Shown piece by piece: positions 44,043 through 53,401 of a stretch of DNA of 64,000 nt. The stretch is from NCBI RefSeq assembly GCF_029542205.1, contig NZ_CP113783.1, forward strand, positions 2,533,001 through 2,597,000. The letters are read 5' to 3'. Every line of letters starts with the position of its first letter. Position 1 is the first letter of the stretch. The translations under genes were made by a program, and so were the position numbers. The DNA is from Pseudoxanthomonas sp. SE1 (lineage in GTDB: Bacteria > Pseudomonadota > Gammaproteobacteria > Xanthomonadales > Xanthomonadaceae). The notes under the pieces are model-generated. The model worked only from the letters and a program-made list of their open reading frames with translations. It ran no database searches and was not told the origin of the DNA.

Positions 44043-44585
44043 TCAGGTCAGCCAGGCTTCGAAGCGGTCGAGGAACAGTTGCAGCCGCTTGCGCAGGCGC
44101 TCGTCGTTGATGGCGCCGTCCGCGTCGACCTGGCCTTCGCGGTACTGGATGGCGATCTCGGGTTGCGGCAGCAGCGCGACATCCACCGCCGCCAGCACGT
44201 TGCGCAGGTGCTGCTGCGCCGACACCGTGCCGTGCGCGCCGGGCGACGTGCCGATCACGGCAGCGTACTTACCCGCGAACGAATTGCTGCCACCGGGCCG
44301 CGATCCGATGTCGATGGCGTTCTTCAGCACGCCCGGGATGGAACGGTTGTACTCCGGGGTGACGAACAGCAAGGCGTCACAGGCTTCCACCTGCCGCTTG
44401 AAGCGCGCACCGGCCGCGGGGAAGTCCGCATCGTCGTCCTGGTCGTACAGTGGCAGGTCGGCGATGCCGATCTCTTCAAACACGAAACGGTCGCCCGCCA
44501 GCGCACGCACGGCGCCGGCCAGCTGGCGGTTGAAGGAGCCGGTGCGCAGGCTGCCGATGATGACGCCGATGCGACGCGTTGACAT
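44043..44585 (-). CDS. NADPH-dependent FMN reductase (ChrR/azoreductase-like)
   Basis: 180 residues with a flavodoxin-like fold: GSLRTGSFNRQLA (FMN phosphate loop) and TPEYNRSIPGVLKNAIDIGSRP (ring-binding loop). Reduces quinones, chromate or azo dyes in relatives. Convergent with ubiM, 3 bp apart. Confidence 0.9.
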   Translation of the reverse strand: MSTRRIGVIIGSLRTGSFNRQLAGAVRALAGDRFVFEEIGIADLPLYDQDDDADFPAAGARFKRQVEACDALLFVTPEYNRSIPGVLKNAIDIGSRPGGSNSFAGKYAAVIGTSPGAHGTVSAQQHLRNVLAAVDVALLPQPEIAIQYREGQVDADGAINDERLRKRLQLFLDRFEAWLT

Positions 44586-44614
44586 GTCTGGTCCTCAGCG
44601 GGCCGGGGCCGCCA

Positions 44615-46879
44615 TCATGCCAGCCGGTCGGCCGCCGCGACGATGTCCTCGTCACCCGGCAGTACCAGGAACGCCGCACCCGCCAGCGGGGTATAGGTGT
44701 CGGCCCCGACCACGCGCTGGAAGGGCCGCGCACGGTAACCCGCTTCCGCGATCGCGGTGATGATGCCCTCGCCCACGCCGGCGGCGTGGCGGCCTTCGTC
44801 GACGACCAGGATGCGCTTGGCGGACGCCGCCTGCCTGGCGATGAACCCTTCATTGAGCGGCACCAGCCAGCGCAGGTCGACCACCCGCACCTTCCAGCCG
44901 TGCTTCTTCTCGATGCTGCGGGCCGCACGCAGGCTCATCGGCACGCCATTGCCGTAGGTGAAGATGACCAGGTCTTCCGCGTCCCCGCCATACACGCGGC
45001 CTTCGCCCAGCGGCATCGCCTCGTCCTGTGCGGGATACGGGAACAGCCATTGGCCATCGCCGGCTTCGTGCAAGTCCTTGGTCATGTAAAGCGCGATGGG
45101 CTCCAGGAACACCGTCACGCGGCCGTCCACCTTCGCCAGCGCGGCGAGGGTGCGCAACATCATGGCGGCATCGTCGCCACGCGACGGGCAGCCGACCACG
45201 ATGCCGGGAATGTCGCGCAACGCCGTGATCGAGTTGTCGTTGTGGAAGTGGCCGCCGAATCCACGCTGGTATCCCAGCCCGGCGATCCGCACCACCATCG
45301 GATTGCGGTACTGGTTGTTGCTGAAGAACTGCAGGCTGGCGGCTTCGCCACGGATCTGGTCGCAGGCGTTGTGGAAGTACGCCAGGTACTGGATTTCCGG
45401 GATCGGCAGCATGCCCAGGTTGGCGTAACCCTGCGCCAGGCCGAGGATCATGGTCTCGTCGAGCAGCGTGTTGAACACGCGCGTGCCCTTGAACGCCTTC
45501 TGCAGTCCCTTGGTCACCGTATAGACACCGCCCTTCTGCGCCACGTCCTCGCCGAACAGCAGGGCTTCCGGATACTTGCAGAACAGGTCGTGCAGCGCGT
45601 TGTTGATCTGGATGGCCAAGTGGCGCGGCGGCAGTTTCTCCGGCAGTTTGTCCTCGCTGCCGAATGCCGCGACGCGCTTGTCGTGCGGCGCCGTGCGCGC
45701 CGCCTCCGCCGCCACGGCATCGGGCGTATATGGCGCCAGTGGCGCCATGACGTGTTCCAGCGTGGTGATGCGCGGACGACGGTCGGCGTCCTCGGCCGCG
45801 GCGAAACAGCGCTTGCGCGTGGCTTCGTACAGGCCGAGCAGCGCATCCTTCGATACGAGTCCGGATTCCAGCGCGATCGCCGCCGAGCGCAGCAGAGGAT
45901 CGGTCGCTTCCACCGCGCACAGTTCTTCGAGCGGGCGCCACTCGATTTCGAAGTCGGTACCCGCGTGCCCCATGATCCGCGTGGTGCGCAGGTGCAGGAA
46001 GGTCGGGCTGCGCGTGCGCCGGCAGTGATCCACCGCCGCCTGCACCTGTCCGTAGCCGGTCGCCAGGTCGAGGCCGTCGGCGTGGAAGTAGTCCAGGTCT
46101 TTGCGATCACGGAAATTGCGCCCGATCCAACCGTCCGGCGTCTTCACCGAAATGCCGATGCCGTTGTCCTCGCAGACGAAGAGCACCGGTGCAGGCAGCT
46201 TCTGGTACGCGGTCCATGCCGCCGCATTGAACGCGGTCTGCGCGGTGGCGTGGTTGCTGGAGGCATCGCCGAACGAGCATATCGCGATGCTGTCGTCGGG
46301 GATCGGCAACGCATGGCCGATGCGGCGCGCCTGTTCGATGGCCACGGCCGTACCCAGTGCCTTGGGCAGGTGGGAAGCAATCGTCGAGGTCTGCGGCAGC
46401 ACCCACAACGGCTTGCTGCCCCACACCTTGTGGCGACCACCGGAGGCGGGATCGTCCGCGCTCGCGGCAAAGCTGAGCGCGGAGTCCATCACCGGGTCCA
46501 TGCCCGGCAGCTTGCGGAAGCGCTCGGCCATGAAACCACCGCTGCGGTAATGCAGGAAAGCGGGATCGGTGTGGCGCGTCAGGCGCGCGACCATCGCGTT
46601 GCCCTCGTGCCCGGAACTGCCGATGGTGTAGAAGACCTTGTTCTGCACGCGCAGCACGCGCGCCATCAGGTCGAGGTGGCGCGAGATCAGCTGGGATTCC
46701 AACAACTCCATGAAGCCTTTCGCATCCAGCCTGCTGCCGGGGAGTACCGCGTCGCCGGCCGCCGGCTTCGTGCCGACATGCCCGCTCCAGCCCTTCACGA
46801 ACTCGATGAAGTTCTGGTCGCAGATCTCGGCGCGGTTGAGGCCCTTCATGCGGGCCGGAATCGGATGATGTGCAGTCAT
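44615..46879 (-). CDS. Thiamine-dependent 2-oxoacid dehydrogenase E1, fused alpha-beta
   Basis: 754 residues from ATG 46879. The alpha half carries the thiamine diphosphate motif GD-x-N (GDASSNHATAQTAF ... VCEDNGIGIS) at about 210-245. The beta half begins near 420 (LFGEDVAQKGGVYTVTKGLQ) and ends with RWLVPLNEGF and LVVDEGRHAAGVGEGI. This fused form resembles branched-chain 2-oxoacid dehydrogenase E1; no E2 or E3 gene is adjacent, so the substrate is unproven. Confidence 0.88.
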   Translation of the reverse strand: MTAHHPIPARMKGLNRAEICDQNFIEFVKGWSGHVGTKPAAGDAVLPGSRLDAKGFMELLESQLISRHLDLMARVLRVQNKVFYTIGSSGHEGNAMVARLTRHTDPAFLHYRSGGFMAERFRKLPGMDPVMDSALSFAASADDPASGGRHKVWGSKPLWVLPQTSTIASHLPKALGTAVAIEQARRIGHALPIPDDSIAICSFGDASSNHATAQTAFNAAAWTAYQKLPAPVLFVCEDNGIGISVKTPDGWIGRNFRDRKDLDYFHADGLDLATGYGQVQAAVDHCRRTRSPTFLHLRTTRIMGHAGTDFEIEWRPLEELCAVEATDPLLRSAAIALESGLVSKDALLGLYEATRKRCFAAAEDADRRPRITTLEHVMAPLAPYTPDAVAAEAARTAPHDKRVAAFGSEDKLPEKLPPRHLAIQINNALHDLFCKYPEALLFGEDVAQKGGVYTVTKGLQKAFKGTRVFNTLLDETMILGLAQGYANLGMLPIPEIQYLAYFHNACDQIRGEAASLQFFSNNQYRNPMVVRIAGLGYQRGFGGHFHNDNSITALRDIPGIVVGCPSRGDDAAMMLRTLAALAKVDGRVTVFLEPIALYMTKDLHEAGDGQWLFPYPAQDEAMPLGEGRVYGGDAEDLVIFTYGNGVPMSLRAARSIEKKHGWKVRVVDLRWLVPLNEGFIARQAASAKRILVVDEGRHAAGVGEGIITAIAEAGYRARPFQRVVGADTYTPLAGAAFLVLPGDEDIVAAADRLA

Positions 46880-46893
46880 GTAGTCGCTCGGAA

Positions 46894-47544
46894 TCAGGAA
46901 GACGCCAGGCGCGCGGCGACGTCGTCGCTCACGCCCGGCATGGGAACGAAACCCGGCGTGGCGCACACGCGCGCCAGCCAGTCGGTAATGCGGGGATAGG
47001 TGGACAGATCGAAACCGCCGTCGTCCGCACAGTGGGTGTAGGCGAACAGCGCGATGTCGGCCACGCCGTAGGCGGCACCGGTAAACCAGTCCGCCTGTTC
47101 GAGATGCTTCTCCATCACGGCCAGCGCCTGTGCGCCCCGCTCGTGCAGGCGCGGCAGGTCGGCGCGGCGCGGCGAGTCCAGCGGCGTCCAGCCGCAGATG
47201 AAGCGCGCCACCGCGATGTAGGGCTCGTGGCTGTACTGTTCGAAGAACAGCCAGCTCAGCGCCTGTGCCCTTTGCCACGCATCCGGGGGCAACAACGATG
47301 TCCCGTCGGCCAGCCAGCACAGGATCGCGTTCGACTCCACGAGGATGGCGCCATCGCCGCGTTCCAGCATCGGCACCTTGCCGTTCGGGTTCTTCGCCAG
47401 GTAACCGGGCGTGCGGGTGCCGCCATTGGCACTGTCGACCTCGATCCAGGTGTAGGGCCGCCCGAGTTGTTCGAGCAGCAGGCGCACCTTGTGGCAGTTG
47501 CCCGAGGTGGACATGCCATGGACGGTGACGGGATCAGGCGTCAT
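46894..47544 (-). CDS. Glutathione S-transferase family protein
   Basis: 216 residues, ATG 47544. N-terminal thioredoxin-like half with STSGNCHKVRLLLEQLG and GKVPMLE-GAILVESNAI (cis-Pro and glutathione-binding ES), then an all-helical half. It begins 14 nt before the start of the E1 gene on the same strand. Confidence 0.92.
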   Translation of the reverse strand: MTPDPVTVHGMSTSGNCHKVRLLLEQLGRPYTWIEVDSANGGTRTPGYLAKNPNGKVPMLERGDGAILVESNAILCWLADGTSLLPPDAWQRAQALSWLFFEQYSHEPYIAVARFICGWTPLDSPRRADLPRLHERGAQALAVMEKHLEQADWFTGAAYGVADIALFAYTHCADDGGFDLSTYPRITDWLARVCATPGFVPMPGVSDDVAARLASS

Positions 47545-48013
47545 GCGGATACTCCGGCGGAACGGGAATGCGGGCAGCCTTGTCGAGATCCTTCCCGCGA
47601 CCGAACGCAAGCAGGATGCGGCGTTGTTCTTCCAGCGTCGGGATGCGCACGGCGATCCCTGCGATATCGATGCGCGTGTCGTCGTGTATCCGCACGGGCT
47701 GCCATCCCGCCACCGTCATCAGTTCCAGCCCGCCCATGACTTCAACAGGCATCGGCAGGTGCGCGAAGCGCGCGAAGGTGGAACGGAAGCGGGTTCCGTC
47801 CGCAGGACGGTAGGTGGTATCGACATGCTCTTTCCACGCCTCGCGCAATCGCAGCGCATCCTGCCGGCCGCAGAGCACATCGATGTCCTGCGGCACGATG
47901 CCGGGGATGCCCGCCAGCACCATCGCCGCGCTGCCAATGATCCACCAGGGATCACGGAACGTCCGCGCCATCTGCGGCAAGGCAGCGTGCAAGCCTGCAT
48001 GCAGCGCGGACAT
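47534..48013 (-). CDS. Nucleotidyltransferase-fold protein
   Basis: 159 residues, ATG 48013. WIIGSAAMVLAG followed by QDIDVLC is the G-S-x-A/DxD pattern of minimal nucleotidyltransferase-like proteins; no clear toxin or antitoxin partner is adjacent. Its end overlaps the GST start by 11 nt. Confidence 0.7.
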   Translation of the reverse strand: MSALHAGLHAALPQMARTFRDPWWIIGSAAMVLAGIPGIVPQDIDVLCGRQDALRLREAWKEHVDTTYRPADGTRFRSTFARFAHLPMPVEVMGGLELMTVAGWQPVRIHDDTRIDIAGIAVRIPTLEEQRRILLAFGRGKDLDKAARIPVPPEYPHDA

Positions 48014-48018
48014 CGGGG

Positions 48019-48570
48019 TCACGTCTGGGCGGCCCTGCGGGCGTGCCACTGGATCCGTGCCTGACCCCATACCTCGACCGGTTTCTCGTGGTGGGGTTCT
48101 GGCAGGCGATCCATGCGCAGGTAGGTCGATCCGAGCTTGGCGGCTACCGCCTTGGAATTGGCGTTGGCCGGATCGATGGTGTGGATCACCTCGTCCCAGC
48201 CCAGATGTTCGAACGCCCAGTCGATGCTGGCCGCAGCCGCTTCCGGGGCATAGCCGCGACCCCAGGCTTCCCGCGCGATGCTCCAGCCCACCTCGGTACC
48301 CGGCCAGCCTTCTGGTTGCCATGGCCCTATCCTGCCAACCCAGCGACCCGTCGCCTTCTCGATCACCGAGAACATCCCGAACCCCTGCAGGTGCCAGCTG
48401 CCCAGCGTCGCCGCGAGGCTTCGCCACGCGGGCGACCGTGCCTGCATGCCGCCTATGAAGCGCGTGGCTTCCTCATCGGCGCCGAACGCCGCCCAGGCTT
48501 CGTAGTCGTCCAGCCGCGGCAAGCGCAGCAGCAGGCGCGGAGTTTCAAGCTGGAGATCGGAAAGGTCCAT
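48019..48570 (-). CDS. GNAT family N-acetyltransferase (RimJ-like)
   Basis: 183 residues, ATG 48570. LETPRLLLRLPRLDDYEAW at the start and the acetyl-CoA loop EAWGRGYAPEAAAASIDWAF are typical of the RimJ/RimL type. Substrate unknown. It lies 5 bp before the nucleotidyltransferase gene, probably one transcript with it and the GST. Confidence 0.92.
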   Translation of the reverse strand: MDLSDLQLETPRLLLRLPRLDDYEAWAAFGADEEATRFIGGMQARSPAWRSLAATLGSWHLQGFGMFSVIEKATGRWVGRIGPWQPEGWPGTEVGWSIAREAWGRGYAPEAAAASIDWAFEHLGWDEVIHTIDPANANSKAVAAKLGSTYLRMDRLPEPHHEKPVEVWGQARIQWHARRAAQT

Positions 48571-48645
48571 CGACGCCACACCATCCCACCAGAGAACCGG
48601 ACACAACGAGCAGCGAGGCTCGACTTCCCTGCACGCACGCCAGCG

Positions 48646-49809
48646 TCAGAATGCGTTGATGCCAGTCAGCTCACGACCGATCACCAGCTGGTGCACGGTT
48701 TCCGTGCCTTCGTAGGTGATCACCGATTCCAGGTTCAGCGCATGACGGATCGCGGCGTGCTCGGTGGTGATGCCGGCGCCGCCGAGCAGGTCGCGGCACT
48801 CGCGCGCGATGTCAATGGCCATGCGGCAATTGTTCCACTTCGCCAGCGACACCTGCGACGGGGCCATGGTGCCTGCATCCTTCAAACGACCCAGTTGCAG
48901 CGACAGCAGCTGCGCCAGGGTGATACGGCGGGCCATTTCGGCCATCTTGATCTGTGCGCTCTGCGTGGCAGCGACCGGGCGCTCGAACAGGATGCGTTCC
49001 TTCGTGTAGCCCAGCACTTCGTCGAGGCAGGCGATCGCCGCGCCGATCGGTCCCCAGGTGATGCCGTAGCGCGCCTGCGTCAGGCAGCCGAGCGGGCCCT
49101 TCAGGCCTTTGACGTTGGGCAGGCGGCTGCTGTCGGGCAGGCGCACGTTGTCGAAGAACAGCGCGCTGGTCACCGACGCGCGCAGGCTCATCTTGTGCTT
49201 GATCTCCTGGGCGGTGAAACCGGGCGTGCCCTTCTCGATCAGGAAGCCCTGGATGCCCTCGTCGGTCTGCGCCCAGACAATGGCGATGTCGGCCAGGTTG
49301 CCGTTGGTGATCCACATCTTGGAACCGTTGATCACCCAGTCGTCGCCGTCACGGCGCGCCGTGGTCTTCATGTTGGCGGGGTCCGAGCCACCGTGCGGCT
49401 CGGTCAGGCCGAAGCAGCCGATGACCTTGCCGGCGGCCATGTCGGGCAGCCAGCGCTGGCGCTGTTCTTCGCTGCCGTAGGCATGGATGGGATACATGCA
49501 CAGCGAAGACTGCACGCTGACAAAACTGCGGATGCCGCTGTCGCCGCGCTCCAGTTCCTGGCAGATCAGGCCGTAGCTGACCGCGTTGAGGCCGGCGCAG
49601 CCGTACTTCTCCGGCAGCGAGGAACCCAGCAGGCCGAGTTCGGCGATCTCGGGCACCAGTTCCTTCGGGAACCGGCCCTGGTCGAAGGCGTCGCCGATGA
49701 TCGGACGCACCCGTTCGTCGGTGAAGCGGGCCACCGCGTCCTGCACGGCACGCTCTTCTTCGCTCAGCAGGGAACGGACATCGAACAGGTCGTACGGGTT
49801 CAGAGCCAT
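48646..49809 (-). CDS. gcdH: Glutaryl-CoA dehydrogenase-like acyl-CoA dehydrogenase
   Basis: 387 residues. FAD-binding CFGLTEPHGGSDPANM and WITNGNLADIAIVWA, and the catalytic Glu in ITYEGTETVHQLVIGRELTG. The order and length match glutaryl-CoA dehydrogenase of lysine/tryptophan breakdown, which also decarboxylates. It is flanked by unrelated genes. Confidence 0.9.
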   Translation of the reverse strand: MALNPYDLFDVRSLLSEEERAVQDAVARFTDERVRPIIGDAFDQGRFPKELVPEIAELGLLGSSLPEKYGCAGLNAVSYGLICQELERGDSGIRSFVSVQSSLCMYPIHAYGSEEQRQRWLPDMAAGKVIGCFGLTEPHGGSDPANMKTTARRDGDDWVINGSKMWITNGNLADIAIVWAQTDEGIQGFLIEKGTPGFTAQEIKHKMSLRASVTSALFFDNVRLPDSSRLPNVKGLKGPLGCLTQARYGITWGPIGAAIACLDEVLGYTKERILFERPVAATQSAQIKMAEMARRITLAQLLSLQLGRLKDAGTMAPSQVSLAKWNNCRMAIDIARECRDLLGGAGITTEHAAIRHALNLESVITYEGTETVHQLVIGRELTGINAF

Positions 49810-49886
49810 CGTGCTTCAACCGGCGTTTGAGGTATCCGGCGATTGTATGCGGTGGCCTCCGCGCCGGTAAGCGCCAGTCCGCAAAG

Positions 49887-49913
49887 CGAAGGCCGGCGAA
49901 ACGCCGGCCTTCG
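49887..49913 (-). terminator. Hairpin, possible terminator
   Basis: Perfect 12-bp stem CGAAGGCCGGCG/CGCCGGCCTTCG with an AAA loop between two minus-strand genes; the T-tract is weak, so it may instead be a transcript-stabilising hairpin. Confidence 0.45.
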
Positions 49914-49957
49914 AGGGGTGCCACGTTGAAACGCAGGTCCCGGCGGGGCCCCCGGCT

Positions 49958-50773
49958 TCAGCCCTGCTCAGGCGTGTCCACGCTGGCGGTCTGGGTCACG
50001 ACCTGGCCATCGACCACCGGCAGGCGTTCGCCCGGCTTCTGGTCCATACGGATGGTCTTGTCCTGACCCTCGAAGCGGTAGGTCACGTCATAACCGATGA
50101 CCTTGTCGGTGGTGCCCATGGCGATGCGGGTACCCGGCTTGCTGTCCATGCGCATGGTGCCGGTGGTGCCATCCGGATTGCGGTAGGTCACGTTGTAGCC
50201 GGTCACGCGCGAGGACTCGGAGGTCGCGTTCTCGGTGTGGCACTGCCGCTCGGTGCGGTTGACGACCTTGCCACCCACGTGGCGCTTGTCCACCTGGTTG
50301 CCGATGGCGCCGCCAGCGACGGCACCCGCGACGGTGGCGGCCTTCTTGCCGCTGCCACTGCCCACCTGGTTGCCCAGCAGACCACCGATCACCGCGCCGG
50401 CCACGGTGCCGCCGACATTGCCGTCGCGCTCGGGCGCCCGCTCCTGCACCACCACGTCCTCGCAGACTTCCCGCGGCGTGCTGGTGGTGGTGGTCTCGCG
50501 CACGGGTTCGGTGCCAATCACGGTGGCGTACAGCTTCTCCGAACTGGTCACCGGGTCGGCCTTCACCACGGTGGCGTACTGAAGTGTGCCCATCGGGATC
50601 TCGTTGTCGGTCGCCGCCGCATCATCGGCGATCAACGCGCCATCTGCGGTTGTCGCCAGTTCGCCCTGACCGGCTGCGCCCTTTTCGCCGCCCTTGAGGA
50701 AGGCTGCAGTGGCCACGGCACCCACCAGCAGCGCGCCGACGGCGACCAGAATCGTTGTTGTATTGCTCTTCAT
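49958..50773 (-). CDS. Glycine-zipper 2TM domain envelope protein (SlyB/YMGG-like)
   Basis: 271 residues from ATG 50773. One N-terminal membrane/signal helix (TTILVAVGALLVGAVATAAF), a linker, then two glycine-zipper helices (GGTVAGAVIGGLLGNQVGSG and AATVAGAVAGGAIGNQV), and a C-terminal part with a repeated VGYxVTYR unit (GYNVTYRNPDG, GYDVTYRFEGQ). Probably membrane or periplasmic; function unknown. Confidence 0.85.
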   Translation of the reverse strand: MKSNTTTILVAVGALLVGAVATAAFLKGGEKGAAGQGELATTADGALIADDAAATDNEIPMGTLQYATVVKADPVTSSEKLYATVIGTEPVRETTTTSTPREVCEDVVVQERAPERDGNVGGTVAGAVIGGLLGNQVGSGSGKKAATVAGAVAGGAIGNQVDKRHVGGKVVNRTERQCHTENATSESSRVTGYNVTYRNPDGTTGTMRMDSKPGTRIAMGTTDKVIGYDVTYRFEGQDKTIRMDQKPGERLPVVDGQVVTQTASVDTPEQG

Positions 50774-50947
50774 CGCTGGCTCCAGGTCGGGCGGCGCCCG
50801 ATTCACATTGGCCATCATTGCACCATTGCCAACCTGAACAAAGTCCCCGTCCAGGACCACGAAAACCAACGAAAAGTGAACGCTTTCGCCACGCGCCGAT
50901 CATGCTAGCGTGATGCCCGTTCCATACCGCCGAGAGCCATCACCGCC

Positions 50948-51166
50948 ATGCCCAATCCCCTGTTGCTGCCACTGCTCGAGTGGGCGCGAAAGCTGCGTTA
51001 CCCCACGCTGTTCAAGATCACCGCGGCGCTTTTCATGGTCACCCTGGTCCTGCCTGATCCGTTCCCGTTCGTTGATGAAATCCTGTTCGGCCTCGGCACG
51101 TTGTTGCTTGCCAACTGGAAACGGCGCAAGGACCCGCCACAGACGATCGAACCCTCGAAGCATTGA
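50948..51166 (+). CDS. DUF6116 family small membrane protein
   Basis: 72 residues, ATG 50948. MPNPLLLPLLEWARKLRYPTLF and VDEILFGLGTLLLANWKRRK fit DUF6116, a Xanthomonadaceae-type protein with two hydrophobic segments. The TatD gene begins 5 bp after its stop. Confidence 0.82.
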   Translation: MPNPLLLPLLEWARKLRYPTLFKITAALFMVTLVLPDPFPFVDEILFGLGTLLLANWKRRKDPPQTIEPSKH

Positions 51167-51171
51167 GCGAG

Positions 51172-51939
51172 ATGCTGGTCGACAGCCACAGCCATTTCGA
51201 CGCACCGGAATTCGACCCGGACCGTGAGGCTGCGCTGGCGCGCGCGCGCGCAGCGGGCGTCACCCGGCAAATCGTACCCGCGGTGGCAGCGAACAGTTGG
51301 TCCAGGCTGCGTGATGTCTGCACGCGTGATCGAGGCCTGTTCCCGGCCTATGGACTCCACCCGATGTACCTGGCCGAACACCAGCCTGCGCACTTGGGCG
51401 AACTGCGCCAATGGATCGAACGCGAACGCCCCGTGGCCGTCGGCGAGTGCGGCCTGGATTTCTTCGTCGAAGGCCTGGATGCGGATGATCAGCAGCGCTA
51501 CTTCGATGGGCAGCTGCACCTGGCGCGCGAATTCGACCTGCCGGTGATCGTGCATGCGCGCCGCGCCGTCGATGCGGTGATCGCGTCGTTCAAGCGCGTG
51601 GGTGGCCTGCGCGGTGTGGTGCACAGCTTTTCAGGCAGTCCGGAACAGGCGCGCCAGTTGTGGCAGCTGGGCTTCCTGATCGGACTCGGCGGACCGGTCA
51701 CGTACGAGCGCGCGAACCGCCTGCGCACGCTCGCCCGCACGATGCCGCTCGATTTCCTGCTACTGGAAACGGATGCGCCGGACCAGCCTGATGCCGGCAT
51801 CCGTGGACAACGCAACGAACCGTCGCGGCTGACCGTGGTGCGCGATGTCATTGCAGACCTGCGTCGCGCTTCGCCGGACGATCTCGCGGCGGCGACGACG
51901 CGCAACGCCGAGCGGCTGTTCGGGCTACCCGCGCAGTAG
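51172..51939 (+). CDS. TatD family metal-dependent hydrolase
   Basis: 255 residues, ATG 51172 (an overlapping TTG at 51163 is possible). The DSHSHFD metal site opens the protein, VGECGLDFF follows near 90, then IVHARRA, VVHSFSGS and LETDAPD: complete TatD DNase/deoxyribonuclease motifs. Convergent overlap of 15 nt with tcdA. Confidence 0.93.
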   Translation: MLVDSHSHFDAPEFDPDREAALARARAAGVTRQIVPAVAANSWSRLRDVCTRDRGLFPAYGLHPMYLAEHQPAHLGELRQWIERERPVAVGECGLDFFVEGLDADDQQRYFDGQLHLAREFDLPVIVHARRAVDAVIASFKRVGGLRGVVHSFSGSPEQARQLWQLGFLIGLGGPVTYERANRLRTLARTMPLDFLLLETDAPDQPDAGIRGQRNEPSRLTVVRDVIADLRRASPDDLAAATTRNAERLFGLPAQ

Positions 51940-52743
51940 GCGCACCTGCGGCTCTTTGCGAGGCTTGGCCAGCAGCTCCAGCGCCTTGCCCACCATGGCG
52001 AACGCGAACGCGCCGGTGATGTGCGTCGCCGCTCCCAGGCCGACGCCGCAGTCCAGTTTCAGTGCGGCATCCGCGCCCAGTTGCGGTCGCAGGCCGCAGA
52101 CGGATCCATCGGCCTGCGGATACTTGACGTTCTCGAGCGAGTACACCGCCTGCACGCCGAAATAGCGGTCCTTGTTCTTGGGAAAATTGAACTCCGCCCG
52201 CAGCTTCTTGCGCACAAGTGCGAGCAGCGCATCGTGCTCGGTGCGCGACAGGTCGCGCAGCCGGATCTGGGTGGGGTCGGTGCGCCCACCCGCCGATCCG
52301 GACACCACGATAGGCAGCTTGCAGCGGCGGCACCACGCGATCATCTCGACTTTCACCCGGAAGCTGTCGCAGGCGTCGAGCACCAGGTCGAAGTCCCGGT
52401 CAAGTAGTTCGACCATATTGGTGCCGGTGAGGAACTGCGGCACCACGTCCACGTCCATCAGTGGATTGATCGCGCGGCAGCGGTCCGCCATCGCCTCAGC
52501 CTTGTTGCGTCCGTACTGGCCTTCCAGCGCAGGCAATTGCCGGTTGGTGTTCGACACGCAGATGTCGTCCGCATCGATCAGCGTCAGATGGCCCACGCCC
52601 GAGCGCGCCAGCGCTTCCACCACCCACGAGCCCACGCCACCCATGCCGACCACGGCCACGCGTGCGACGGCGTGGCGGGCCACCGCCCCCACCCCATATA
52701 ACCGGTCGATGCCGCCGAAGCGATCCTTGAGTTCTTTCTTCAT
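51925..52743 (-). CDS. tcdA: tRNA threonylcarbamoyladenosine dehydratase
   Basis: TcdA (CsdL/YgdL) converts t6A37 of tRNA to its cyclic form, ct6A, using ATP. 272 residues; MGGVGSWVVEALARSGVG nucleotide site, DADDICVSNTNRQ and RCKLPIVVSGSAGGRTDP are E1-like dehydratase motifs. Confidence 0.94.
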   Translation of the reverse strand: MKKELKDRFGGIDRLYGVGAVARHAVARVAVVGMGGVGSWVVEALARSGVGHLTLIDADDICVSNTNRQLPALEGQYGRNKAEAMADRCRAINPLMDVDVVPQFLTGTNMVELLDRDFDLVLDACDSFRVKVEMIAWCRRCKLPIVVSGSAGGRTDPTQIRLRDLSRTEHDALLALVRKKLRAEFNFPKNKDRYFGVQAVYSLENVKYPQADGSVCGLRPQLGADAALKLDCGVGLGAATHITGAFAFAMVGKALELLAKPRKEPQVRLLRG

Positions 52744-52819
52744 GTCACCAGTTTAAAGCGTGGCGCGAACCGTGACGCGCGTCGTACCATCGCGGCGTCA
52801 ACCACATGGAGCCCGCCGC

Positions 52820-53260
52820 ATGGCCAGCCAGCCCGAGATCAAGAAGCCTTCCGCCGCCTCACGTTATCTGTTCCTGTTCCTGGTTGGCCTGGTGGTGGGC
52901 GCCATCTGCACGGTCATGGCACTGCGCGCCCTCCAGGCGAGACAGGACGCGTTTCCGGGCAGCGTGATGCACGTGATGGCCAAGCATTCCGGACTTCTGG
53001 CCGACAAGGTGAAGCAGAACCGCTGCGCCGCCACTGACACCATCCCCCACGTGCGTACGCTTCGGGCCATGGCGAACGACCTGGAAATGGCGTTCCCCGG
53101 CATCGCGGACGACCAGCGCTTCAAGACGCACACCAGCCAGTTCCGCGCCGATCTGGATGCCGCACTGAGTACGCCTCCCACCGACTGCGCCGCAGCGGCA
53201 ACGCTGGTCGAGAAAGTTGGCGCTGACTGCAAGGCCTGCCATCAGGACTTCCGCGGATAG
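52820..53260 (+). CDS. Membrane-anchored cytochrome c'-like protein
   Basis: 146 residues, ATG 52820. One N-terminal helix (~18-38) anchors a periplasmic four-helix-like domain ending CKACHQDF, a C-terminal CxxCH heme site as in cytochrome c'. It probably binds one heme; no redox partner is nearby. Confidence 0.8.
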   Translation: MASQPEIKKPSAASRYLFLFLVGLVVGAICTVMALRALQARQDAFPGSVMHVMAKHSGLLADKVKQNRCAATDTIPHVRTLRAMANDLEMAFPGIADDQRFKTHTSQFRADLDAALSTPPTDCAAAATLVEKVGADCKACHQDFRG

Positions 53261-53286
53261 AGCGCGTCGCACGACTGAATCGCACC

Positions 53287-53320
53287 TGACAATCGGGCCG
53301 CGCAAGCGGCCCGATTGTCA
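53287..53320 (+). terminator. 15-bp perfect hairpin after the cytochrome gene
   Basis: Left arm 53287-53301, GCAA loop, right arm 53306-53320, no mismatch. No T-run follows on the plus strand, so termination is uncertain. Confidence 0.45.
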
Positions 53321-53401
53321 TGATGTTCACGCGGTGATGCGGAGCATGCGCGTCGAAGGGACTTCGCGCCGTCGACGGCCCACCACCCACAGGAGGCTCC
53401 C

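Noticed and set aside
44579-46999. 806-residue plus-strand ORF
   Set aside because: Antisense shadow of the fused E1 gene.
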